Shown: positions 7,016 through 13,578 of the stretch, one piece after another | Numbering within the stretch: the first letter of the stretch is position 1 | Layout: each line of letters begins with the position of its first letter | Source: a bacterium | GTDB taxonomy: Bacteria; SZUA-182; DTGQ01 | Length of the DNA stretch: 13,578 nt | Assembly (NCBI GenBank): GCA_023512255.1 | Contig: JAILZY010000088.1 | Span: 1-13,578, forward strand | Direction of reading: 5' to 3' | Translations under genes and position numbers: made by a program | The notes under the pieces: generated by a model | What the model saw: only the letters and a program-made list of their open reading frames with translations | Databases searched by the model: none | Told to the model about the DNA's origin: nothing

Positions 7016-7105
7016 GACAGATTAAAAGGCGGACAAAATCAGGCTCGGGTGAAAAAAACGAATCGGACAAGTTCAAAATCCACATTCTGATCTTCGAGTA
7101 CACGT

Positions 7106-7164
7106 TTCCTTCGGTATCTGAAGCGCTGACACAGCTTCCCTTCAGTATCTGAAGCACTAACAGC
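7106..7164 (+). repeat. Tandem pair of 30-bp stem-loop repeats before the hydrolase gene
   Basis: Two adjacent copies (7106-7135 and 7136-7164) share the pattern ttccttc-gtatctgaagc followed by gct/act and acagc. Each can form a short stem: CTTCGG-tat-CTGAAG in the first, with one G-U pair, and a perfect CTTCAG-tat-CTGAAG (7140-7154) in the second. They lie about 40 bp upstream of the chosen hydrolase start. They could be paired operator sites or leader RNA hairpins. Confidence 0.5.
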
Positions 7165-7205
7165 AACCGTTCCTGTGACCCATGGACGATGCAAGGAGAC
7201 CGCTC

Positions 7206-8555
7206 ATGAGTAAACGATGCGATGAAAGCCGCAGATGCAAACCTTCTTTCGTTAGATTCTTGACCGCCATCACCCTTTTCTCTCTTTGGCTAATTTTCTC
7301 CCTCAGCCCAGCCTCCACCCTGGCCGCGACTCCACCCGCACAGCCAGCATCTGGACCCGGAGGAGCCGACTATGCCCACCGCTCTGTCAGCACCTCGATT
7401 CATGGCTTTGGCGACTTGCAGTATTATCTTTTCGAACCTGACAACCCCAAGCCCCAAACCGCACCGCTTATTGTCTTCACCCACGGCTACGGAGGCACAA
7501 ACCCGGCCTCATATGGAGCCTGGATCGAGCATATCGTCAGGAGAGGAAACATCGTAATCTATCCGAAATATCAATCCCTGACCTCAATGATTGGCGGATC
7601 CTTCCGCTATACCTCAAATTGTATCTCATCGGTGCAGGATGCTCTAGAGGTCCTCAAAACAGCAGGCCATGTTAAACCAGACCTTGATAAATTTGCCACT
7701 GTAGGGCATTCCTACGGGGGGATACTGACGGTCAATATCGCTGCCTTGGCTCAAAAATCTGGCCTACCCGCCCCAAGAGCGGTCATGTCTGTTCAGCCAG
7801 GAGTTACTCCGGCCATGCCGCTCGAAGACCTATCTTTGATTCCACCCGATGCCCTGCTGATCGTGGTGGTCGGCGACCGAGACCTAGTTGTAGGCAACAA
7901 GGATGCCAAAAAGATTTTCCGACTCACACGGCAGATTCCCTTAGATAACAAGGATTACATTATCATGGTCTCAGACACCCACGGCACCCCCCGCTTGAGT
8001 GCCGATCACTTTGCCCCAACCTCCCTGGCTACGATCGGTGGTCTCCTGCCCGATCCGGGCCGCATAGTGCCTGATTATGGAAGGATCGTGCCTGCGGCCT
8101 TACGGCCATACCTTAGCGGAGAGAGCCTAGGGCCGGACTTCCCCTCATTTTTGCCGGACGCCGAAGGCACTATCCCTGAGTTTGGCGGCATCTTTGGAGC
8201 ATATTTTCAAAATCTTGCCGACAAGGTCCGCTCTTCGACCTCTGAAGAAGATGACCTTTCTAATCCTGACACTCTCTGGCCAGACCCTTCCATCCTTATG
8301 ACTGACTCTGGCCTCCTGCTGCCCTCTGCACCTTCCACAGCGGCTTCTGTGAACCTAGGCAGCTTCATACCGATGTTCGGCACCAATGCACTCGATTACT
8401 ACTGCCTCTGGAAATTGTTTGATGCGCTTACTGACGCGGCCTTCTACGGGAAAAACCGCGAATATGCCCTCGGCAACACTCAACAACAGCGCTACATGGG
8501 AGAGTGGAGCGATGGCAAGCCGGTGAAGGAGCTGATCGTTACCGATAATCCCTAA
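7206..8555 (+). CDS. Secreted alpha/beta hydrolase with an inserted low-complexity region (449 aa)
   Basis: The N terminus has basic residues and a hydrophobic core (about 18-35), then AxA-like sites near 36-41, indicating export. The hydrolase fold shows the oxyanion-loop motif THGYGG (92-97), the nucleophile elbow GHSYGG with Ser169, a candidate acid Asp226 in GDRD, and a candidate His259 in DTHG. This is a complete Ser-Asp-His triad of the dienelactone-hydrolase/lipase type, so an ester-cleaving role is likely; the substrate is unknown. Between about 274 and 392 lies a Pro/Gly/Asp-rich stretch with repeated units such as LLPDPGRIVPDYGRIVP. The C terminus (from NALDYYCLWK to the end) returns to folded-domain composition. 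ATG 7206 is chosen because AAGGAG lies seven bases upstream; ATG 7182 lacks a site. It converges with the small gene downstream. Confidence 0.82.
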   Translation: MSKRCDESRRCKPSFVRFLTAITLFSLWLIFSLSPASTLAATPPAQPASGPGGADYAHRSVSTSIHGFGDLQYYLFEPDNPKPQTAPLIVFTHGYGGTNPASYGAWIEHIVRRGNIVIYPKYQSLTSMIGGSFRYTSNCISSVQDALEVLKTAGHVKPDLDKFATVGHSYGGILTVNIAALAQKSGLPAPRAVMSVQPGVTPAMPLEDLSLIPPDALLIVVVGDRDLVVGNKDAKKIFRLTRQIPLDNKDYIIMVSDTHGTPRLSADHFAPTSLATIGGLLPDPGRIVPDYGRIVPAALRPYLSGESLGPDFPSFLPDAEGTIPEFGGIFGAYFQNLADKVRSSTSEEDDLSNPDTLWPDPSILMTDSGLLLPSAPSTAASVNLGSFIPMFGTNALDYYCLWKLFDALTDAAFYGKNREYALGNTQQQRYMGEWSDGKPVKELIVTDNP

Positions 8556-8590
8556 TTCTTAGGCCTTTCTAAAGGCCGCGCTGTCTTCAA

Positions 8591-8636
8591 AAGGTGGGGG
8601 GCACAGATTCTCTTCAAATAATCTGCCCCCCCACTT
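8591..8636 (+). terminator. Strong hairpin after the hydrolase gene
   Basis: The arm AAGGTGGGGGGCACAGATT (8591-8609) pairs with AATCTGCCCCCCCACTT (8620-8636) around a ten-base loop, with small bulges. It starts 35 bp after the hydrolase stop codon and lies between two convergent genes, so it may act in either direction. No U tract follows. The right arm is also the first half of a direct repeat (8620-8682). Confidence 0.55.
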
Positions 8637-8682
8637 GGCAGCCGCACTATTAATCTAATCTGCCCCCCACTGGCAGCCGCAC
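8620..8682. repeat. Two direct repeats of about 27 bp
   Basis: The unit AATCTGCCCC...CACT-GGCAGCCGCAC occurs at 8620-8647 and again at 8657-8682, differing by one C and one T in length. The first copy forms the right arm of the hairpin at 8591-8636, and the second could compete for the same left arm. This suggests alternative RNA pairing or a small duplication. Confidence 0.55.
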
Positions 8683-8700
8683 ACTGCCTACTGCCTTAAA

Positions 8701-8736
8701 GAGGAGGAGAGAGGGGGGCACTCCCCTCCTCTCCCT
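8701..8736. terminator. G/C-rich purine-pyrimidine hairpin in the convergent spacer
   Basis: A purine run (gaggaggagagagggg) faces a pyrimidine run (cccctcctctccct) across a six-base loop. This gives a GGGG/CCCC-anchored stem with a bulge and a wobble. On the plus strand tgtcttgtttt follows, a modest T-rich tail. It also lies just past the stop codon of the minus-strand small gene, so it may serve as a bidirectional terminator. Confidence 0.5.
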
Positions 8737-8780
8737 GTCTTGTTTTGCTGCTGACTGCCTCAGTTTGCCCCGCGGCCCAG

Positions 8781-9074
8781 CTAGTCTCCTACCCGGATGA
8801 ATTCTCCCATATCTTTAAAGGTGAAATTAACAAAGATGCGGCTTCCATCAAAATCAAGAACCCGCATATCTCCATCTGGATTCATGCTTTCCACTACCAA
8901 GTCAAAATGATTTCCATAAAGGGCCCGGCATTTTTCCACTGGAACTTCTGATAATATATATCTTTTGAGCCCCTTGTCGTGTAACCTGGCAGTTATATTT
9001 TCATCCAAAAGGTTTTCGTAGGTAGTAATAATTAGAATCGGACTACTACCGCTGAAAATGATTGCTGCCTTCAT
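8781..9074 (-). CDS. Small conserved-type cytosolic protein, function unknown (97 aa)
   Basis: The protein begins MKAAIIFSGSSPILIITTYENL, a beta-strand/turn pattern with a GSSPIL segment. It continues with alternating helices and strands (DKGLKRYILSEVP, 33-45; NHFDLVVESM, 55-64; RVLDFDGSRIF, 71-81), giving a compact alpha/beta appearance. There is no signal peptide or membrane helix. It resembles, from memory only, short uncharacterised proteins that start MKAVxIFTGSGPIxxLTS; I know no assigned function. AGGAG lies ten bases upstream of the ATG. The gene converges with the hydrolase gene and diverges from the large ATPase gene. Confidence 0.65.
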   Translation of the reverse strand: MKAAIIFSGSSPILIITTYENLLDENITARLHDKGLKRYILSEVPVEKCRALYGNHFDLVVESMNPDGDMRVLDFDGSRIFVNFTFKDMGEFIRVGD

Positions 9075-9384
9075 AAGCTGATCACTCCTCTCCTTAAAAC
9101 TTGGCTCTGAAAGAGCAGCCTGATTAAGGTGAGTTATTTATACACCTTCCTACTTATCATTGTAGCACATTCAGTGGAGAAAATAGACTTATTTTGAGTC
9201 ATCATTCTCATTTAATCTTTCCAGTATCCATACTCGCCAGTATCCACACTCATTTAATTTCTTCTACTCCTTTTTTCTTTGTACTTTTAGCCTCTTTATG
9301 ATACATATATTTAATATTCAATTGATTCGATTATTAAGGTTAAAATTTCATTTCTTTTTCTTTTCACGAAGGAACAAAAAAGCC
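9075..9384. promoter_or_regulatory. Divergent spacer upstream of the BrxC/PglY-like gene
   Basis: This 310-bp AT-rich spacer must hold promoters for the small minus-strand gene and the large ATPase gene. It contains the tandem 16-bp repeat listed separately, flanked by the phrase CTCATTTAAT on both sides (9208-9217 and 9249-9258). A long T/C-rich tract lies before the ATPase start. No confident -35/-10 pair is visible. Confidence 0.4.
9221..9252. repeat. Tandem 16-bp repeat upstream of the ATPase gene
   Basis: CCAGTATCCATACTCG (9221-9236) is followed directly by CCAGTATCCACACTCA (9237-9252), with 14 of 16 bases the same. CTCATTTAAT occurs just before and again at the end. Its location about 130 bp upstream of the chosen start codon suits an operator. 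Function is unknown. Confidence 0.5.
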
Positions 9385-12300
9385 ATGCCGAAAATCAAGG
9401 ATCTAATTCAGGTCCCTGAGATCAGGACTGTGGTCAGGCTATCAGATGTCTATGATCGAACTACGCGAAGGTCTATATTTGAAAATTTCGTCTTAACCAG
9501 GCAAGTGGCTGATATTCTGCAAAGGCTTCTCACCTCGATCCGAAAAGGGAAGGGAGAGGGAGCCTTCATCCAAGGGCATTTTGGTTCTGGAAAATCGCAT
9601 CTAGTCAGTGTCTTGAGCCTGCTGTTTCAGGAAAGCGAAGCCTGGCTTCCCATCCTTGAACAAAGGGCAGATTTTCAGGAATACTTTGATACCTTAAGTA
9701 AAGAGCGCTACCTCCTGCTTGATATCTCGCTGGTAGCCAGCAGCCGCGATGAATCTCTGGAGGAGATCGTGCTTGGCCACCTCGACCGCAAGATCAGGGA
9801 GCAGTTTGCTGAACGCCTCACCTTCCTTGATCCGCAAAGATTTATAGCTGACATGAAGCTTCTGATCAGCCAGCGATACCGCAGCCAGTGGGATGAGTTT
9901 GCTCGGGAAAATTCTTTTGTTCCCGATCTCGATCAGCTCTCTCCTGATCTTGCCGAATCCGCAGCTTTGATCAGCCGCTTTCTAACCAGGATTAATCTGC
10001 CCTATCATCTTAGGTTTAATCGCCTTGAGGCATTCCATCGACTAGGGAGGCTCTTTGAGCAGCATCATGTCCGAGGGCTGATCATTATTCTCGATGAGCT
10101 TTCCGAATTCCTCAACTCAAAAAAAGAGGATGTGGGTTTTCATGAAGATATTCGCCTCTTGCAGTTTCTGGCCGAGGGTCTTCCCCCAAGTGCTGAAATT
10201 CCCAATCCATACCCGATCTGGGTAGTGGGCACAGTCCAGGAATACATTGAAGACACTGCCCAGCTTCCCCAGGAGCTGTTAAACAAAATCAAAGACCGCT
10301 ATCCTCTCCGCTTCTCCCTGACTGGCACTCACATCGAGGAACTGATCAGCAGCCGACTAATTAAAAAAAGCCCGCACAGTCAGAAAATTATCCGCACTCT
10401 CTACCAGCAGTACAAATCTGCCTTCACCACCTTGCCCGTGTCCGAAGAACGCTTTCTGCGGCTCTATCCAGTGCATCCGGCCACCATTGATCTTCTGGAC
10501 GATCTCAAGCCCCTCTTTTCTCAGCAGCGGGGGGTAGTGGATTTTATCTACCATCAGATTCGAGGCGGCCCCTCAGCCTCCATGCCTGGCATTCTCGATG
10601 AGGAGGCTGATTTTTTACTCACTCCAGACCGGATCTTCGATCACTTTCTCTCCCGCCTTCAGGATCGGGTGGAAACAAATCCGTATATCAGGGTAGTGTT
10701 TAAATACTACACTGGCGAGATGGCCAAAATACTGCCTGATGAAGAACAGCAGGCTATCGGCTTTCGGCTGATCAAGATTCTGATCCTTTTGGCCATCTGC
10801 CCAGTGAAAAAAAGGTATACTGTGCGCCAGCTCGCTGAAAGCCTGCTGTACAAGGTATCCGGGCTTGAGTCTTCCATAAACTATGACTACATTCGGGAGA
10901 TTCTCGATCAGCTCTACCAGAAGGGCTCTTACCTGAAATTAGCCGAGAGAGGAGAGAGCGCGGCTGAGGATGTTTTGGCCATTGATCTTGAGGCGGATTT
11001 TCAACTGATTGTAGCCAATAAGATCGAGAGCATGAAGCAAACCGTGGCCAGAGAGGATGCTCGAATCTTCTATCGCCTTGGCCAGTCAGTCGATCTGCCC
11101 CATCTTCCCTTGGGCCGAATCATCAGCCAGGGCAGTTGGCCACAGACCGTTAAGTGGCAAAACACTAGTCGTGAGGGTCGCCTTATACTCACTCAACTCG
11201 ATGAATTTCCTCAGGATGCATTTGAGGAGATTCTTCAGGCACTTCAGCAAACCGAGCTTGACTTTGCCCTCCTGATCGGCCCGGCCCAAAGAGCTGAGAA
11301 TCAAAAGAAGGCGGTGTTTGAGCACCTAGCGCCGATCATCCCCCAGGAGCTTAAGCCGGTAGTTTTCTTCTGGCTACCAGCACAGATAAAAGACCAGGAA
11401 TTTATGCGGCTTGCCCTCATATTTCATCTGCTTCAGGAAAAATACTCTTCTGATTATACTGAGCTCGGAAGGCAGATTCACCAATACCTTGAAAAACAGG
11501 CCGCGGCTAATCAAAGCAAGATCAGGGAGGAGTTTACCCAGGCCTATTTTGGCGGGCTAATTGTTAACGGCTATCTCCAGCCAGCCATAGACCTTGACTC
11601 TCTCGGCACGATCGCCTTTGCCAGGCTTCTTGATACCCTGATCAGCCAAGGGCTTAGCAGCCGCTTTCCCAAGCACAAATCAATTGCCCCAAGCATCGAG
11701 TATGTTCAGCGGGGAATTATCCAGGAGGCTATTGAAACCTTCCTGAGCCGTGGGGAGATCATCTTCAGCCATCAGGAGCAGCAGGGAGTGCGGGCCCTGA
11801 TCGAGGGTTTCCTGCGGCCTATGGAGCTTGTGATGCGCACTGCAAACGGCTTTCGCCTGCGGTGCGATGTCCGCAAAAACCCTCTCATTGCTCACCTTAT
11901 CTCGCTCATTCGGACCGATCGAGAGGAACCCTTTGATCAGCTCTACTGGCTGATGCGAAAGGGTGAGTGGGGACTTAGCCGTCTTCAGTTTGAGCTACTG
12001 TCCCTATGTCTAATATTTAGTGGGCTTATCACTCCCTACAGTGGCAAGACGCGAAAGCCTCTTGATCAGATCACCATCTACAATCTGGACAAGATCACCG
12101 CGGTGGGCAAGGGGGAGTTAATCCCGCCAGAGCTTCAGGCTCTTTTGGCTGAGATACCCTTTATGCCTAAAAGGTTCCAGGCAGAATATTGCCTGCCTCT
12201 TCAAGAGGAGGCTTGGAATTTTTTGTCTCAGCTCAAGGAGGAGGAAGAGGAAAATATCCTGATTGCTACCTCTCGATTGTCCAAGCTGGAGAAAGAAAGC

Positions 12301-13386
12301 GAGCTTTTCGGTCTTGCTCAGGAAGGGTTTGAGCGGGCCAGGAAGGCTTTGGCTGCAATGAGCAGCCTCTGGGCAGGTCTTGATACCAATCTTTCGGCCA
12401 GGCAGGGGCTGTCGCAGTTCCTCGACCACTATCGACAAATGCCAGGCTATGGAGAGGATTATCCCCTATGGGGAAGTTTGCGAATCTTCTTATTAAAAAG
12501 ATATGACCGTCTGGTGTATATTGGCCATTATCTTACCCATCCAGGGCTCTTCATCCCTGAGGATCGGTCTGATCTTATCTCTCTGCATCGGCAGATTCAG
12601 GAGCTTATCTCAAGTCCCTATCTTTTCTTTTCCGAGAGCTGTTTTGCGGATCTTGAGAGCAAGTTTGACCGCTTCTGTGAAAGCTATCGGCTGGCTTATT
12701 GCCGAGGGCACCAGGAGTTTTCCTCCCCTGGTCTCTTTGCCCAATATGAGGAGATCAGGCAAAGTCGTCAGTATCTTATCCTCAAGCAACTAGCCCGGAT
12801 CAGCTTCATTTCGGTCAAGGATGATCTTGGCAAGGTGGATCGGCTACTTTCTGCTATCCTGAGCCGGCAATGCCCAAGGGCTGCCGATGAGCAGCTTGAG
12901 ACTGTGCCTGCCTGCTCCTGCGGCTACAGGCTTGGCCAGCAGCCTGATTGGCCAGGGGTGGCTGAAATAAGCTTCCAGCTAGAGCAAGGCATCAGTCAGT
13001 ATCTTCAGACATTTCAAGAGGAAGAATACCGACAGAGGATCATCCCCTATACCCTAACTCTAAAAGAAATTGGCAGGCAGGCTGAGGCAGAAAAAATCCA
13101 AAAACTACTTGAGTTAAGTCAGGAGAGGATCGACCCACAGCAGGGAGTCTGTGGCCTCCTCCTCGACCGCTTGGAGGCCCTCCTTGAGGATCGGGTCATT
13201 GATGCCCTGAATGAAGCCTTTCTTGGCAAGGTTAGGGTGGTCTGCCGCGATCTTGACCAATTGTATGAGAATCTGATCGACCGACAATTTCCGCTGAAAA
13301 AACTGCAAGACATCCTTCAGGAGTGGATCATGGGAGGCGAGCAGCTCGAGGGAGGGCAAATCTATATAAAAATCATCACCAAATAA
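9385..13386 (+). CDS. BrxC/PglY-like (DUF6079-type) large P-loop ATPase (1333 aa)
   Basis: The N terminus follows the BREX-family pattern: KIKDLIQVPEIRTVVRLSD, then ENFVLTRQV, then the Walker A loop GHFGSGKSH (64-72). Walker B is LIIILDELSE (232-241, with Asp237-Glu238), a sensor-like strand is WVVGTVQEY (about 279-287), and a conserved-type segment KIKDRYPLRFSLTGTHIEELI (about 301-321) could hold an arginine finger. The rest, about 1000 residues, is mostly helical, with C1163, C1177 and C1179 (CSCGYR) as a possible small metal site. BrxC/PglY proteins are essential ATPases of BREX and Pgl phage defence; that role here is inference, as PglZ, BrxL and PglX are absent. The open frame extends to an ATG at 9298 with a Phe-rich N terminus. 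I prefer ATG 9385, where AAGGA lies 11 bases upstream and family similarity begins. A truncated gene follows 47 bp on. Confidence 0.78.
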   Translation: MPKIKDLIQVPEIRTVVRLSDVYDRTTRRSIFENFVLTRQVADILQRLLTSIRKGKGEGAFIQGHFGSGKSHLVSVLSLLFQESEAWLPILEQRADFQEYFDTLSKERYLLLDISLVASSRDESLEEIVLGHLDRKIREQFAERLTFLDPQRFIADMKLLISQRYRSQWDEFARENSFVPDLDQLSPDLAESAALISRFLTRINLPYHLRFNRLEAFHRLGRLFEQHHVRGLIIILDELSEFLNSKKEDVGFHEDIRLLQFLAEGLPPSAEIPNPYPIWVVGTVQEYIEDTAQLPQELLNKIKDRYPLRFSLTGTHIEELISSRLIKKSPHSQKIIRTLYQQYKSAFTTLPVSEERFLRLYPVHPATIDLLDDLKPLFSQQRGVVDFIYHQIRGGPSASMPGILDEEADFLLTPDRIFDHFLSRLQDRVETNPYIRVVFKYYTGEMAKILPDEEQQAIGFRLIKILILLAICPVKKRYTVRQLAESLLYKVSGLESSINYDYIREILDQLYQKGSYLKLAERGESAAEDVLAIDLEADFQLIVANKIESMKQTVAREDARIFYRLGQSVDLPHLPLGRIISQGSWPQTVKWQNTSREGRLILTQLDEFPQDAFEEILQALQQTELDFALLIGPAQRAENQKKAVFEHLAPIIPQELKPVVFFWLPAQIKDQEFMRLALIFHLLQEKYSSDYTELGRQIHQYLEKQAAANQSKIREEFTQAYFGGLIVNGYLQPAIDLDSLGTIAFARLLDTLISQGLSSRFPKHKSIAPSIEYVQRGIIQEAIETFLSRGEIIFSHQEQQGVRALIEGFLRPMELVMRTANGFRLRCDVRKNPLIAHLISLIRTDREEPFDQLYWLMRKGEWGLSRLQFELLSLCLIFSGLITPYSGKTRKPLDQITIYNLDKITAVGKGELIPPELQALLAEIPFMPKRFQAEYCLPLQEEAWNFLSQLKEEEEENILIATSRLSKLEKESELFGLAQEGFERARKALAAMSSLWAGLDTNLSARQGLSQFLDHYRQMPGYGEDYPLWGSLRIFLLKRYDRLVYIGHYLTHPGLFIPEDRSDLISLHRQIQELISSPYLFFSESCFADLESKFDRFCESYRLAYCRGHQEFSSPGLFAQYEEIRQSRQYLILKQLARISFISVKDDLGKVDRLLSAILSRQCPRAADEQLETVPACSCGYRLGQQPDWPGVAEISFQLEQGISQYLQTFQEEEYRQRIIPYTLTLKEIGRQAEAEKIQKLLELSQERIDPQQGVCGLLLDRLEALLEDRVIDALNEAFLGKVRVVCRDLDQLYENLIDRQFPLKKLQDILQEWIMGGEQLEGGQIYIKIITK

Positions 13387-13433
13387 TCAGCGCCGCAAAA
13401 AAACAACTTGCCAAAGGGAGGGATAAGCAGAAG

Positions 13434-13523
13434 ATGAATACCCAAGATATCCGCTGGATTCAAAGATTCAATAAGTTCACCAAGGCCCTTGGTCGGTTAA
13501 AAAAATTCGCTCTTATTTATTAG
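13434..13523 (+). pseudogene. 5' fragment of an HI0074-like (HEPN-type) nucleotidyltransferase-partner gene
   Basis: The 29-codon frame MNTQDIRWIQRFNKFTKALG... matches the characteristic start of nucleotidyltransferase substrate-binding proteins of the HI0074 family. These are helical HEPN-like partners of minimal nucleotidyltransferases, many of them toxin-antitoxin pairs. Full-length members are roughly 130-150 aa, so only the first helix is present. GGGAGGGA lies upstream of the ATG. The match ends near Phe25, and the last codons, Ile-Tyr-stop, fall in the first bases of the dispersed repeat that starts at 13515. The gene was probably broken by insertion of that element. The remainder could lie beyond the window edge. 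It follows the ATPase by 47 bp in the same direction. Family assignment rests on about 25 residues. Confidence 0.6.
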
Positions 13524-13578
13524 CTACCATTGAGAGACATAACCCTAATAAGAGCTAAGCCCCTTCGAGGGTTTATGG
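13515..13578. mobile_element. MITE-like element, copy 2 (partial, cut by window edge)
   Basis: This sequence matches 6559-6623 at every base except one missing C after the tetranucleotide CCAT, in the same orientation. Directly upstream GCTCTTAT (13509-13516) corresponds to the GCTC end of copy 1. It is the exact reverse complement of ATAAGAGC at the far end of copy 1, which supports the idea of terminal inverted repeats. The copy overlaps the end of the HI0074-like fragment and provides its stop codon. The right end and any target duplication lie outside the window. Confidence 0.65.

Larger units (their letters stand above)
6181..7205. other. Gene-free 1-kb region rich in palindromes and repeats
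   Basis: No frame here has both a ribosome site and protein-like composition. In order it holds an imperfect 14-bp hairpin (6268-6312), a perfect GCGTAAC hairpin (6405-6434), the decamer TTTGGTTCAC twice (6444-6453 and 6461-6470), the MITE-like element (6552-6663), a long AT-rich stretch with a GCTATAGC palindrome near 6780-6796, a perfect Shine-Dalgarno followed by a four-codon ORF and hairpin (6931-7015), and tandem stem-loops (7106-7164) just before the hydrolase gene. Such density suggests a landing site for small repeats and a structured leader. Confidence 0.55.

Noticed and set aside
6880-7020. Known riboswitch (for example cyclic-di-GMP or cobalamin class) before the hydrolase
   Set aside because: None of the conserved core sequences of these classes could be found. 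Only a generic hairpin and a strong ribosome site are present.
9298-9384. N-terminal extension of the large ATPase from the ATG at 9298
   Set aside because: The 29 extra residues are Phe/Leu-rich with no ribosome site, while family similarity begins at the ATG at 9385, which has AAGGA upstream.

Overview
The window suggests an anaerobic or microaerophilic Gram-negative-type bacterium, possibly a deltaproteobacterium or a candidate-phylum relative. The evidence is a ferritin-like di-iron protein, a DUF362/COG2768 ferredoxin-type protein, three exported proteins with Sec signal peptides, and compact genes with good Shine-Dalgarno sites. Coding DNA has moderate GC content, while the spacers are very AT-rich and carry C/G-rich hairpins. 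No rRNA, tRNA, plasmid, phage or CRISPR signature is visible, so the taxon stays open.

Layout. The left block (168-3247) is on the minus strand: a 388-aa ferritin-like protein, an 84-aa ComEA-like helix-hairpin-helix protein and a 345-aa COG2768-type Fe-S protein, each separated by AT-rich DNA or a strong hairpin. A divergent 517-bp spacer leads into two plus-strand exported proteins: an unassigned 278-aa cysteine-containing helical protein and a 462-aa predicted seven-bladed beta-propeller. About 1 kb without a convincing gene follows (6181-7205). It is full of palindromes, short direct repeats and a MITE-like element. Next come a secreted alpha/beta hydrolase with an unusual Pro/Gly/Asp-rich insertion, a hairpin-rich convergent spacer and a 97-aa conserved small protein on the minus strand. 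The right end is a 1333-aa P-loop ATPase resembling BrxC/PglY (DUF6079-type) proteins of phage-defence systems. Behind it, in the same direction, lies the 5' stub of an HI0074-like nucleotidyltransferase partner (HEPN-type) gene.

Main discovery. A sequence of about 65 bp at 6559-6623 recurs almost identically at 13515-13578, differing by one base deletion, and runs off the window. At the first site it lies inside an approximately 112-bp unit with imperfect inverted ends (GCTC-TA.../...TATAAGAGC) flanked by a direct repeat TCGCGATTAGC. That looks like a small non-autonomous mobile element with a target duplication. At the second site the repeat begins exactly where the HI0074-like gene stops matching its family and supplies the stop codon, so the element appears to have broken that gene. 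The accompanying BrxC/PglY-like ATPase therefore looks like a lone or degraded remnant, or a single-gene variant, of a defence locus. Whether partner genes lie beyond the right edge cannot be seen.
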